Below are positions 1 to 7,155 of a stretch of DNA of 64,000 nt, one piece after another. Below the pieces are notes generated by a model. That model was given only the letters and a program-made list of their open reading frames with translations. It was not told the origin of the DNA and searched no databases. Position 1 is the stretch's first letter; the number at the start of each line of letters is the position of its first letter. The DNA comes from Nocardia sp. CDC159. GTDB lineage: Bacteria; Actinomycetota; Actinomycetes; Mycobacteriales; Mycobacteriaceae. The stretch lies in assembly GCF_023740735.1 (NCBI RefSeq), contig NZ_JAMRXH010000016.1, positions 111,277 to 175,276 of the forward strand. The letters run 5' to 3'. The translations under genes were made by a program, and so were the position numbers.

Positions 1-477
1 CCGAGCGACGCTCGCCTCGTGCGCGCCCTCGCGAGCGTGGCCGCGACCGACCCCACGGGCCGAAACGTCTTCGCCGCCATCACCTGCAACGAGAACGCCA
101 TCCCCGCCCGTCCCGAACTGATCGCCACCGCCGCCACCACGGTGGCCTCCGGCGGCAACGCCCTGAACGCCCGCGCCGACCTCATCCGCTCCGGCATAGC
201 CTGCGACGACTGGCCCCCGTCCACCACCCCCGTCCCGATCACCGACCACGGCCTGCGCACCCCACCCCTGATCCTGCAAAGCCGCCACGACGCCCTGACC
301 CCCTACGAAGGCGCCCCCACCCTGGCCGCCACCCTCCACGGCCACCTCATCACCATCGAAGGCGGTGACCACGGCACCTTCGCCCGCGGCAACCCCACCG
401 TCGACCAAGCCGTCCTCACCTACCTCCGCACCGGCGAAACCCCGATAAGTCACGCGGATCAGGCCCCGCTGGATTGA
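1..477 (+). CDS. alpha/beta hydrolase, C-terminal part (TAP-like), truncated by window edge
   Basis: The reading frame is open from the first base, so only the C-terminal part of the protein is present. The segment resembles the C-terminal domain of actinobacterial secreted tripeptidyl-aminopeptidase-like alpha/beta hydrolases. A beta-strand followed by SRHDALTP supplies a likely acid residue, and EGGDHGTF supplies a likely catalytic histidine. The nucleophile elbow and any signal peptide lie outside the window, so substrate cannot be assigned. A GTG at 19 is internal, not a credible start. It ends just before a separate secreted-protein gene on the same strand. Family assignment is fairly sure; peptidase versus esterase is open. 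Confidence 0.75.
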   Translation, partial: PSDARLVRALASVAATDPTGRNVFAAITCNENAIPARPELIATAATTVASGGNALNARADLIRSGIACDDWPPSTTPVPITDHGLRTPPLILQSRHDALTPYEGAPTLAATLHGHLITIEGGDHGTFARGNPTVDQAVLTYLRTGETPISHADQAPLD

Positions 478-593
478 CAACCCCGCCGGGCGGTCGGAGT
501 CGCGCCTATCCGGGCCGAGTGTGGCGTCGAATATCTGTTGTCGCTTCCGAATGGTGGCGATCGTTTCGGGCCGGACACGAGAGGAATGCGATT

Positions 594-1187
594 GTGAGGT
601 CGGGTGTGCCGCGCATCGGCAGGATCGCAAGTGTGCTGATCGGAATGGCGGTCGCCGGTACGCTGGCGGTGCCCGGGGCGCTCGCCGGTGCGAGCCCGGC
701 CGACGACGTCGGGAAGGTACAGAACGAGCTGTTGAACGACGCCGACTACTTCGAACGGGTGGGCAAGGTTGACAAGGCGCTCTGTAGTGAATCCGAGGCA
801 CTGCCCGACGATCTCGAGGGAGTGGGGCTTTCCGACGCGGGCATCAAGAAGTGGTGGGAAATATACGACATCTCACCGCTGCGCTTCGTCACCTCCCCGA
901 CGGACGAGGCGCTGAAGGTCACTTTCGCGAAGGGTCAGCCGTGGGCTCCCCCGGTGGGGCTAACCGAAGCGCAGCTGGGCAAGTACTACGCGCGCCAATT
1001 GTGCGACAACGCCGATGCCAGAGAGAAGTTCGTCTCGAACCTGAAGACCTACACCGAAAAGTACGGCACCAAACTCGACCCCGGCATCAAAGGCGAAGAC
1101 GACATGAAGGAGGTCTTCCTCGACAAGCTGCGGAAGCAGGAAGCCCTGCTCACCAAGGAGGGTCTCTGCGAGTGCGAGCAATCCTGA
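594..1187 (+). CDS. small secreted protein of unknown function
   Basis: A 197-aa exported protein. The frame opens upstream at 474, but GTG 594 is preferred: GAGAGGAA lies about 8-15 bases before it, and translation from there begins with a classic signal peptide (RIGR, then a hydrophobic stretch, then ALAGA-S cleavage site near residue 32). The mature part is acidic and helical, with three cysteines: one early (ALCSES), one in QLCDNAD, one in the C-terminal LCECEQS pair region. These could form disulfides outside the cell. No family is recognised. It stands alone between the upstream hydrolase and glycerate kinase. Confidence 0.7.
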   Translation: MRSGVPRIGRIASVLIGMAVAGTLAVPGALAGASPADDVGKVQNELLNDADYFERVGKVDKALCSESEALPDDLEGVGLSDAGIKKWWEIYDISPLRFVTSPTDEALKVTFAKGQPWAPPVGLTEAQLGKYYARQLCDNADAREKFVSNLKTYTEKYGTKLDPGIKGEDDMKEVFLDKLRKQEALLTKEGLCECEQS

Positions 1188-1244
1188 GGTCCGGATAGGC
1201 CACGCGAGATGCCGACGTGGCGGGGTGGGCGGGAGGATGGGGAA

Positions 1245-2354
1245 ATGCGGGTGGTGTTGGCGCCGGACAAGTTCAAGGGGTCGCTGGACGCGGGGGAGGT
1301 GGTGGCGGCGCTGGCGGCGGGGGTGGCGCGGGTGCGGCCGGAGGTCGGGGTGGTGCGGATGCCGGTTGCCGATGGTGGGGATGGGACCGTGGGGGCGTTC
1401 GTGGCGGCGGGGTGGGAGGCGGTGCGGGTTGGGGCGGTCGGGCCTACCGGGATGCCTGTCGAGGCGGTTTATGCGGTGCGGGGTGGGACCGCGGTGGTCG
1501 AATTGGCGGGTGTGGTCGGGCTGGCGAAATTGCCTGGGGGACGGGCGGAGCCGATGGGCTCGAGCACCTACGGGCTTGGGATGGTGATCGGCGATGCGCT
1601 CGATCGGGGGGTGCGGGATATCGTGCTGGGGGTTGGCGGGAGCGCGTCGACCGACGGTGGGGCGGGGATGTTGCAGGCGCTCGGGCTGCGGATTCTGGAT
1701 GCCGCGGGGTGTGAATTGCCCAGGGGCGGAGCGGCGCTCGCGCGAGCCGATCGGATCGATCGGTCGGGCTTGCATCCCGCGCTGCGGGAGACGTCGATCG
1801 TGCTCGCCAGCGATGTGGACAATCCGCTGCTCGGAACGCGCGGCGCCGCGGCGATTTTCGGGCCGCAGAAGGGCGCCGATCCCGAGCAGTGCGCGATTCT
1901 CGATGCGGCGCTGGCGAATTGGGCGCGAGTGGTCGATCCGGAGGTGGCCGAGCGGCCGGGGGCGGGGGCGGCCGGTGGTACCGGCTTCGCGGCGATGGCG
2001 CTGCTGGGGGCCGTGGAACGGCCCGGGATCGAGGTGGTGCTGGAGCTGATCGACTTCGCCGCCGAGGTGCGCGGCGCGGATCTGGTCGTCACCGGTGAGG
2101 GCTCCTTCGACGAGCAGACCCTGCACGGCAAGGCTCCGATGGGCGTGTGCGCGGCGGCCCGGGCGGCGGGCGTGCCCGTCGTCGCCGTGGCGGGACGCTG
2201 CCTGCTCGACGAGAGCCGTTGGCGGGCCGCGGGTTTCGCCGATTGCTATGCGCTGTCCGAGCTGGAACCCGACCCGCGACGCTCGATGGTCGGGGCGGGT
2301 CCGCTGCTCGAACAGCTGGGCGCCCGCATTGCCCGCGAGCACCTGCGGTCCTGA
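1245..2354 (+). CDS. glxK: glycerate kinase (GlxK/GarK family)
   Basis: Phosphorylates D-glycerate, usually to 2-phosphoglycerate in this family, feeding glyoxylate and serine-derived carbon into glycolysis in the cytoplasm. The protein opens with the family signature MRVVLAPDKFKGSL, has PVADGGDGT, the GGSASTDGG glycine-rich motif, FGPQKGA and the C-terminal VTGEGSFDEQT motif; its 369 residues are normal for the family. ATG 1245 is chosen over the in-frame ATG 1209 because GGGAGGATGGGG sits just before it and the family motif begins immediately. The coding strand is strikingly G-rich in its first third. It converges with the HxlR gene with one base between the stop codons. Confidence 0.92.
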   Translation: MRVVLAPDKFKGSLDAGEVVAALAAGVARVRPEVGVVRMPVADGGDGTVGAFVAAGWEAVRVGAVGPTGMPVEAVYAVRGGTAVVELAGVVGLAKLPGGRAEPMGSSTYGLGMVIGDALDRGVRDIVLGVGGSASTDGGAGMLQALGLRILDAAGCELPRGGAALARADRIDRSGLHPALRETSIVLASDVDNPLLGTRGAAAIFGPQKGADPEQCAILDAALANWARVVDPEVAERPGAGAAGGTGFAAMALLGAVERPGIEVVLELIDFAAEVRGADLVVTGEGSFDEQTLHGKAPMGVCAAARAAGVPVVAVAGRCLLDESRWRAAGFADCYALSELEPDPRRSMVGAGPLLEQLGARIAREHLRS

Positions 2355-2355
2355 A

Positions 2356-2712
2356 TCAGGTGGTGGCCAGTATGCGCCCCGACAGCGTGTCGCGGTGCCG
2401 GTCGCCCCACTGCTCCAGCGGTTTCAGCGCCCGGTTGAGCTCCTCGCCGAGCGAGGTCAGCGAATACTCCACCCGGGGCGGCACCTCCGGGTAGATCTCC
2501 CGGCGCACCACACCGGCGGCCTCCAGATGTCGGAGGTTCTCGGTGAGCACCTTCTCGCTCACCCCTTCGAGCAGCGCGCGGATCTGCCCGAACCGCTGCG
2601 GCCCCTCGCCCAGTACCCACATCAGATGCAGCTTCCACTTGCCACCGACCACGTCGATGGCCACCGACATCCCGCACACGCCGTCGTGAACCGCGTCACT
2701 ACCCGTCGTCAC
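2356..2712 (-). CDS. HxlR-family transcriptional regulator
   Basis: A 118-aa winged-helix regulator of the HxlR type. The family core is visible: an N-terminal cysteine (VCGMSVAID), GGKWKLHLMWVL, the recognition region FGQIRALLEGVSEKVLTENLRHLEAAGVV, and the wing with PPRVEYSLTSLG. Many members sense electrophiles or quinones through the conserved N-terminal cysteine, and C13 is in the expected place; that role is inferred. It is divergent from the imine-reductase-like gene with a 126-base gap, so it probably controls that gene and itself. Confidence 0.9.
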   Translation of the reverse strand: MTTGSDAVHDGVCGMSVAIDVVGGKWKLHLMWVLGEGPQRFGQIRALLEGVSEKVLTENLRHLEAAGVVRREIYPEVPPRVEYSLTSLGEELNRALKPLEQWGDRHRDTLSGRILATT

Positions 2713-2735
2713 CGCGACCTCCTGACCGTATTTCG

Positions 2736-2747
2736 TACCTCTGGGTA
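2736..2747. promoter_or_regulatory. candidate HxlR operator in divergent gap
   Basis: Within the 2713-2838 divergent gap lies TACC-TCTG-GGTA, a short inverted repeat 24 bases upstream of the regulator's start codon. Its position between the two divergent genes fits an operator controlling both. The arms are only 4 bp, so this is weak evidence. Confidence 0.35.
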
Positions 2748-2838
2748 AGCAACCACATCCGAAAGTGCGTTATTGCCGGACCCCCGATTTTTGCTGAACA
2801 TCGCATATCGAAGTCGAACGAAATCGAAGGAGAACACA

Positions 2839-3708
2839 ATGTCGGATCGATCCGTCACCGTCATCGGTCTCGGCCCCATGGGCCAGGCCATGGTCCGGGC
2901 CTTCCTGGACGCCGGTGTCGCGGTGACCGTGTGGAACCGCAGCGCCGACAAGGCCGAGGCGATGGCCGCCCTGGGCGCGATCCGCGCGACCACCCTCGCG
3001 GAGGCGCTCGACGCCAACGAGGTCATCGTGCTCAGCCTGACCCACTACGCCGCCATGTACGACGTGCTCGGCCAGGCCCTGGACCACCTGCCGGGCAAGG
3101 TGATCGCGAATCTGTCCTCGGACTCGCCGGAGAACGCACGTAAGGGCGCGGCCTGGGTGCGTTCGCATGGGGCGCAGTTCATTTCGGGCGGTTTCATGTC
3201 GGCCGGTGACAACATCGGCCACCCCGCGTCCTATCTGTTCTACAGCGGCCCCAAGGAGGTGTTCGAGGCCCACGCCGAACTGCTGCGGCCGCTGAGCCCG
3301 CAGGAGTACCTCGGCACCGACGACGGTCTGTCGCAGGTCTTCTACCAGGCGCTGCTGACCACCTTCCACCCCTGGCTGCTCGGGTGGTACCAGGCCCTGG
3401 CCCTGATCGAGCGCTCCGGCCACGACATCGATCAGTTCCTGCCCTATGCGCTGCGCTCGGCCGAGGCGTACCCGTTCTTCATGACCGAATACGCCGCGGC
3501 AACCAAGGCCGGCGGCTGGGGAGACGTGGCCTCGTACAAGATGATGGACGCCGGTGCCCAGCACATCATCGACGCCAGCGAGGAGGTCGGCGTGGACGCC
3601 TCGATCTCCCATGCGGCACAGGCGCTGTGGCGTCGGGGCGTCCAGGCCAACGAGGGCTCCGGCGAGCCGGTCACCCTGCACGCGTTGCTGCGCGGCGACC
3701 GGAAGTGA
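2839..3708 (+). CDS. NAD(P)-dependent imine-reductase/3-hydroxyisobutyrate dehydrogenase-like oxidoreductase
   Basis: A 289-aa Rossmann protein. The N-terminal VIGLGPMGQAMV is the dinucleotide-binding motif, and WNRS follows strand 2, where an Arg usually selects NADPH. NLSSDSPENARKGAAWV followed by GGFMSAGDNIG and YLFYSG is characteristic of imine reductases rather than true beta-hydroxyacid dehydrogenases. The C-terminal half is the helical dimerisation domain. ATG 2839 is chosen because AAGGAGA lies 8-14 bases upstream; the frame extends further 5' without a better signal. It is divergent from an HxlR regulator, suggesting inducible expression. The natural substrate cannot be read from the sequence. 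Confidence 0.85.
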   Translation: MSDRSVTVIGLGPMGQAMVRAFLDAGVAVTVWNRSADKAEAMAALGAIRATTLAEALDANEVIVLSLTHYAAMYDVLGQALDHLPGKVIANLSSDSPENARKGAAWVRSHGAQFISGGFMSAGDNIGHPASYLFYSGPKEVFEAHAELLRPLSPQEYLGTDDGLSQVFYQALLTTFHPWLLGWYQALALIERSGHDIDQFLPYALRSAEAYPFFMTEYAAATKAGGWGDVASYKMMDAGAQHIIDASEEVGVDASISHAAQALWRRGVQANEGSGEPVTLHALLRGDRK

Positions 3709-3724
3709 CGGTGGCAAACGGTGA

Positions 3725-3967
3725 TCAGGCCGATTCCGTCGCGGACCCCAGCCTGGGGAACGGGCGGGTCGAGAAGATCACCTCCACCGGCACCTCGAAA
3801 TATTCCGAAATTCGAAGCGCCAGATGCAGGCTCGGGCTGTACTCACCGCGTTCCAGATAGCCGATGGTCTGGTAGTGCACCCCGAGCGCCTCGGCCAGCT
3901 GCCGCCGCGAGATGCCGCGCTCGGCGCGCAGCATCGCGATGCGGTTGTAGATGACCTCAGTAGGCAC
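3725..3967 (-). CDS. small XRE/Cro-type helix-turn-helix regulator
   Basis: An 80-aa protein consisting almost entirely of a helix-turn-helix domain: IYNRIAMLRAERGISRRQLA, then ALGVHYQTIGYLERGEY and SPSLHLALRISEYFEVPVE. This is the YozG/SinR-like short regulator often found with transporter operons. Start GTG 3967 overlaps the last 11 bases of the ABC permease gene, so it is the third gene of that operon and probably translationally coupled. It may autoregulate the operon through the palindrome upstream of the ATPase gene. The frame runs further upstream, but inside the permease. Confidence 0.88.
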   Translation of the reverse strand: MPTEVIYNRIAMLRAERGISRRQLAEALGVHYQTIGYLERGEYSPSLHLALRISEYFEVPVEVIFSTRPFPRLGSATESA

Positions 3968-4808
3968 GCTGCATCGCCTTCTCGCGCCGGGCGGCGACGC
4001 TGGAACCGGATTCACGACGAGCCATGCGCCGCAACACGATCGGTGCGATGGCCAGCCCGAGAATCGTCCATACGCCCAGCACGCCGACCGTTTCCCAGTG
4101 CCGCCAGGAATGACCGAGTTCGACGACGGCCGCCTCGCCGGGCAGCAGCGCGGACCGCATGCCCAGACCCAGCCAGTAGATCGGGAACACCTGCGCGATG
4201 CCCTGCACCCAGCCGGGCATCGAGGTGATCGGGTAGAAGATGCCCGATATCGCGATCAGCCCCATGATCGGGAACGAGATGAAGCCGATCGAGCGCGGAT
4301 TCTCGAAGACCGAACCGATGACCGCCCCGAGCGGCAGCGTCGCCAGCATGCCCAGTACGAACACCCAGACCAGCGTCGACCACGCGCCGGGCTGCGTGAG
4401 ATCCAGGCCATCGAGGAAGAACAGGCCGAATGCCAGCGTGACCACCACCTGCACCAGGATCGTGCTGGTGGTCATGACGATCTTGCCGATCAGATAACCG
4501 ATCATCCCGTTGGGCACGGCCTTGGCCCGCAACAGCGTGCCATCCTCGCGATCCACCGCCAGGAACTGCGCGATGCCGATCATGCCGCCGGAGGCGACCA
4601 TCATGCCGAGCACACCCGGCAGGGCCAGCGCGCCCAGGCCGATCCCGGTCGCCTCGAAGTGACCGTTCCGCATGAGGAACAGGGCCACCAGAATCAGGAC
4701 GGGCCAGAAGAATTGGACGAACAGATCCATGCCGTTGGTGAACTGCTGTTTGGTCTCGATCAGCCCGCGCGTCACCCCGGCACGGACCGCCACGGTCATC
4801 GGGTTCAT
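3957..4808 (-). CDS. ABC-2 type transporter permease
   Basis: A 283-aa membrane subunit of an ABC exporter. After a short cytosolic N-terminus it shows about six hydrophobic segments, starting with FVQFFWPVLILVALFL; AVDREDGTLLRAKAVP is the typical cytosolic coupling region between the second and third helices in the DrrB/YadH family. The C-terminus is Arg-rich. Start ATG 4808 overlaps the ATPase stop codon (ATGA), so the two are coupled. Partner: the ATPase immediately upstream. Exported substrate is unknown; relatives export antibiotics, drugs or lipids. Confidence 0.88.
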   Translation of the reverse strand: MNPMTVAVRAGVTRGLIETKQQFTNGMDLFVQFFWPVLILVALFLMRNGHFEATGIGLGALALPGVLGMMVASGGMIGIAQFLAVDREDGTLLRAKAVPNGMIGYLIGKIVMTTSTILVQVVVTLAFGLFFLDGLDLTQPGAWSTLVWVFVLGMLATLPLGAVIGSVFENPRSIGFISFPIMGLIAISGIFYPITSMPGWVQGIAQVFPIYWLGLGMRSALLPGEAAVVELGHSWRHWETVGVLGVWTILGLAIAPIVLRRMARRESGSSVAARREKAMQRAY

Positions 4809-5734
4809 CGGATCACCTCCTCCAGGGCGTGCACCTCGGTCTCGCCCTGACCGGATTCGAAGTGCTGTACCAGTGTCATGTACGTGTCCTCCAGCGAGGC
4901 CCGGCTCACCTCGAGGTCGCGGATCTGTTCGCCGTACTGCTGGAAGAGCTCGTAGACGAACTCGGTCGATTCGGTGGTGGTGTGCACGAACCGCTGACCG
5001 TCGCGGGTCCACTTCACCTCGGCCTCACCGGCGATCCGCCGCGACAGCTCGTCGGCGGAGCCGTTGGCGATGATGCGCCCACCGGCCAGGATCAGGATGC
5101 GGTCGGCGAGCTTCTCGGCCTCGTCCAGATCGTGGGTGGTGAGCAGGATGGTGGTCCGGTCGTCGTCGGCCAGGCGGTGGATCAGATCGTGGAATTCGCG
5201 GCGGGCCTGTGGGTCGAAGCCCGCGGTCGGCTCGTCCAGGAACAGCAGTTCGGGGCGGCCGACGATGCCGATCGCGACGTCGAGGCGACGACGCTGACCG
5301 CCGGAGAGAGTGCTGATCTTCTTGTCGGCCTGTTCGGTGAGGCCGACGGCGGCGATGAGTTCGTCGGTGTCCCAAGGCCTTCGGATGGTGTCGGTGGAAT
5401 ACGGCTGGTAGTAGGTGCCCAGATGGGCGAGCAATTCGCGGACCCGCCAGCGGCCGTGATCGCGCCAGGACTGCAGCACCACGCCGAGGCGCGCCCGCCA
5501 CGTCTCGCGGCCGTGCGCCGGATCGGTCCCGAGCACCGAGACCTCCCCGGCCGAGCGCATGCGGAAGCCCTCCAGCACCTCGATCGTGGTGGTCTTACCC
5601 GCGCCGTTGGGGCCGAGCAGCACCAGCACCTCGCCGCTGTGGGCCTGAAAGGTCACATTCCGCAATACATCCCGCGTGCCGTATCGCATCCGCAGACCGC
5701 GGACGTCCAGCACGACGCTGTCTCCTACCGTCAT
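4805..5734 (-). CDS. ABC transporter ATP-binding protein (DrrA/CcmA type)
   Basis: The 309-aa ATPase of the exporter. It has Walker A (GPNGAGKTT), a Q-loop (VVLQSW), the ABC signature LSGGQRRRLD, Walker B (LLFLDEPTAGFDP) and the H-loop (LTTHDLDEAE). The C-terminal ~80 residues form the extra domain usual in drug-resistance ATPases. Start ATG 5734 is preceded by GGAGGGCAGG and begins MTVGDSVVLDVRG; the open frame continues far upstream only because of codon bias. First gene of a three-gene operon (ATPase-permease-XRE regulator). A palindromic site lies directly upstream. Confidence 0.92.
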   Translation of the reverse strand: MTVGDSVVLDVRGLRMRYGTRDVLRNVTFQAHSGEVLVLLGPNGAGKTTTIEVLEGFRMRSAGEVSVLGTDPAHGRETWRARLGVVLQSWRDHGRWRVRELLAHLGTYYQPYSTDTIRRPWDTDELIAAVGLTEQADKKISTLSGGQRRRLDVAIGIVGRPELLFLDEPTAGFDPQARREFHDLIHRLADDDRTTILLTTHDLDEAEKLADRILILAGGRIIANGSADELSRRIAGEAEVKWTRDGQRFVHTTTESTEFVYELFQQYGEQIRDLEVSRASLEDTYMTLVQHFESGQGETEVHALEEVIR

Positions 5735-5744
5735 CCTGCCCTCC

Positions 5745-5782
5745 GTAGTAGCCCCAGGATGCGATGTAGCATATCTACTACA
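5745..5782 (-). promoter_or_regulatory. inverted repeats at the ABC operon promoter (likely operator)
   Basis: Between the ATPase start and aroQ, TGTAG-N8-CTACA occupies 5765-5782, with GTAG-CATAT-CTAC nested in it. A further GTAGTA at 5745-5750 faces TACTAC at 5776-5781. On the operon's strand this element carries a TATGCT sequence that could serve as a -10. The repeated GTAGTA half-site near the start of an autoregulated-looking operon suggests binding by the XRE regulator encoded at the operon's end, or by a GntR-type protein elsewhere. Confidence 0.5.
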
Positions 5783-5814
5783 TTTTGGGACGAGCAAGGG
5801 AATTGTCGGCCTGC

Positions 5815-6246
5815 TCAGCCCCGCAGGCAGAGGAATTCGACCGCGGCCGCGTAGCCCTGAATGCCCATCCCGGCGATCACGGCCGTGGCGATGGGCGAGA
5901 CATAGGAGTGGTGCCGGAACTCCTCGCGGGCATGCACATTCGAGATGTGCACCTCGACGATCGGGACCTCCGGAATCACCAGGGCGTCGGCCAGCGCCAC
6001 GGAGGTGTGGGTGAGCCCACCCGGATTGATCACGATGGCGGACTCGTTCCCGCGCGCGGCGTGAATGCGATCGATCAGCGCCCCTTCGGAATTCGATTGG
6101 AAGGCCACGATCTCCCGATCGAAACGGGCGGCCGTCCGGCGGCACAGCTCGACGACGTCGCCGAGGGTCTCCGAGCCGTACACCTCGGGCTGGCGGGTGC
6201 CGAGCATATTCAGATTCGGGCCGTTGAGCACGAGGATCGGTGCCAT
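5815..6246 (-). CDS. aroQ: type II 3-dehydroquinate dehydratase
   Basis: Third step of the shikimate pathway: trans-dehydration of 3-dehydroquinate to 3-dehydroshikimate in the cytoplasm, as a dodecamer. The 143-aa protein has the family hallmarks: ILVLNGPNLNMLGTRQPEVYG with the catalytic Tyr and mobile lid Arg, FQSNSEGALIDRIH, INPGGLTHTSVAL, and VEVHISNVHAREEFRHHS with the catalytic His. Length is normal. It sits alone, away from other aro genes, downstream of a 200-aa unknown gene on the same strand with a 28-base gap, so the two may be cotranscribed. Confidence 0.96.
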   Translation of the reverse strand: MAPILVLNGPNLNMLGTRQPEVYGSETLGDVVELCRRTAARFDREIVAFQSNSEGALIDRIHAARGNESAIVINPGGLTHTSVALADALVIPEVPIVEVHISNVHAREEFRHHSYVSPIATAVIAGMGIQGYAAAVEFLCLRG

Positions 6247-6274
6247 GCCCCGAATCTAGTCGCTCGGCGCCGGA

Positions 6275-6877
6275 TCACAGCCCGCGCGGGCCCTCCGCGC
6301 GCAGATCGTCGACCTTGCGCATGGCCGCGCGCAGTTCCTCGAGCCATTCCTCGGCGTGCTTACCGGCCAGCTTCACCGTCCAGGCCAGCGCATCCGCGCG
6401 GGAGCGCGCCACGCCCGCGTCCACCAGCGTGTCGAGCACCTTGCGTTCGGGCTGGCGCAGCCGGGTCATGACCGGAACGGCCAGATGGGTGAACAGCACG
6501 CGCTCCTCGCCGACCGCTACGCCCCAGGCGACGCTGCGGCCGTAGCGGGCCTGCGCCTCCTGGGCGATCTGCATGCGGGCCGGGCGGGTGGACTCGCGGA
6601 ATCGCGCGACGAGTCCGTCGCGGGTGGCCTTGGGCACCGCACCCGTGGGCGGTTCGGCGTCGGCGGGTTGTTCGGCGTCCACCGGCCCGGTGGGCAGGGG
6701 CAACTGGCCGATGACGACGATCTCGTCCCGATCGATCTCGACGGTCGGCGGTCCGGCGAACCAGTCGGCGGGCAATCTTCCGGCGAACCAGTCCGCGGCA
6801 TCGGCGGCATCGGGTAGGTCGGCCTGCTGCCAGCCGCCGGGGCGGCCGAATCCGCGGCCGCGGTATCCGTGCTTCAT
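6275..6877 (-). CDS. conserved actinobacterial protein of unknown function
   Basis: A 200-aa soluble protein. It begins MKHGYRGRGFGRPGGW, then two short echoes of the same motif, WFAGRLPADWFAGPP, followed by VEIDRDEIVVIGQLP, a Pro/Ala-rich linker (about residues 60-85) and a helical C-terminal half rich in Arg, Glu and Ala. No catalytic motif is recognised. ATG 6877 follows GAGGTATACCC. I believe similar proteins exist in other actinobacteria but cannot name the family. The upstream DNA carries two inverted repeats, so it may be tightly regulated. aroQ follows on the same strand. Confidence 0.7.
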   Translation of the reverse strand: MKHGYRGRGFGRPGGWQQADLPDAADAADWFAGRLPADWFAGPPTVEIDRDEIVVIGQLPLPTGPVDAEQPADAEPPTGAVPKATRDGLVARFRESTRPARMQIAQEAQARYGRSVAWGVAVGEERVLFTHLAVPVMTRLRQPERKVLDTLVDAGVARSRADALAWTVKLAGKHAEEWLEELRAAMRKVDDLRAEGPRGL

Positions 6878-6889
6878 GGGTATACCTCG

Positions 6890-6943
6890 CTTGCTTCTGC
6901 AAGAGTTGTTTCAATGATTACAAGATTACGTCGAAATACGACG
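6890..6943 (-). promoter_or_regulatory. two inverted repeats upstream of the 200-aa protein gene
   Basis: CTTGC-TTCT-GCAAG (6890-6903) lies about 13 bases before the start codon, and CGTCG-AAATA-CGACG (6929-6943) about 50 bases before it. The surrounding DNA is locally AT-rich (TTTCAATGATTACAAGATTA), as expected of a promoter. The factor is unknown. The rest of 6944-7155 shows no clear feature beyond the promoter region of the divergent gene. Confidence 0.45.
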
Positions 6944-7155
6944 CACGGGTTGCGCTCAGGGAGAACGACGTCGAGATGGCAATTCAGTGAACACGGCTAA
7001 CGATTGCGCGGCCGGTCCCGCGGATGTGTTGAATCGGGCACTATTGTGGTCCCTGAGCATGGAGAATGCGGGCGGCGTCGGCGTGACGTCGCAGGAGTCT
7101 TCTTCGGGTACCGTTGGTCTTGTTGCTGAAGTGACAAGAGTGAAGAGTGGGCGAC

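Noticed and set aside
960..2342. Long open frame of 460 codons on the minus strand opposite glycerate kinase
   Set aside because: Its sequence is low-complexity Arg/Pro/His, typical of the antisense of a G-rich coding strand, while the plus strand encodes clear glycerate kinase motifs.
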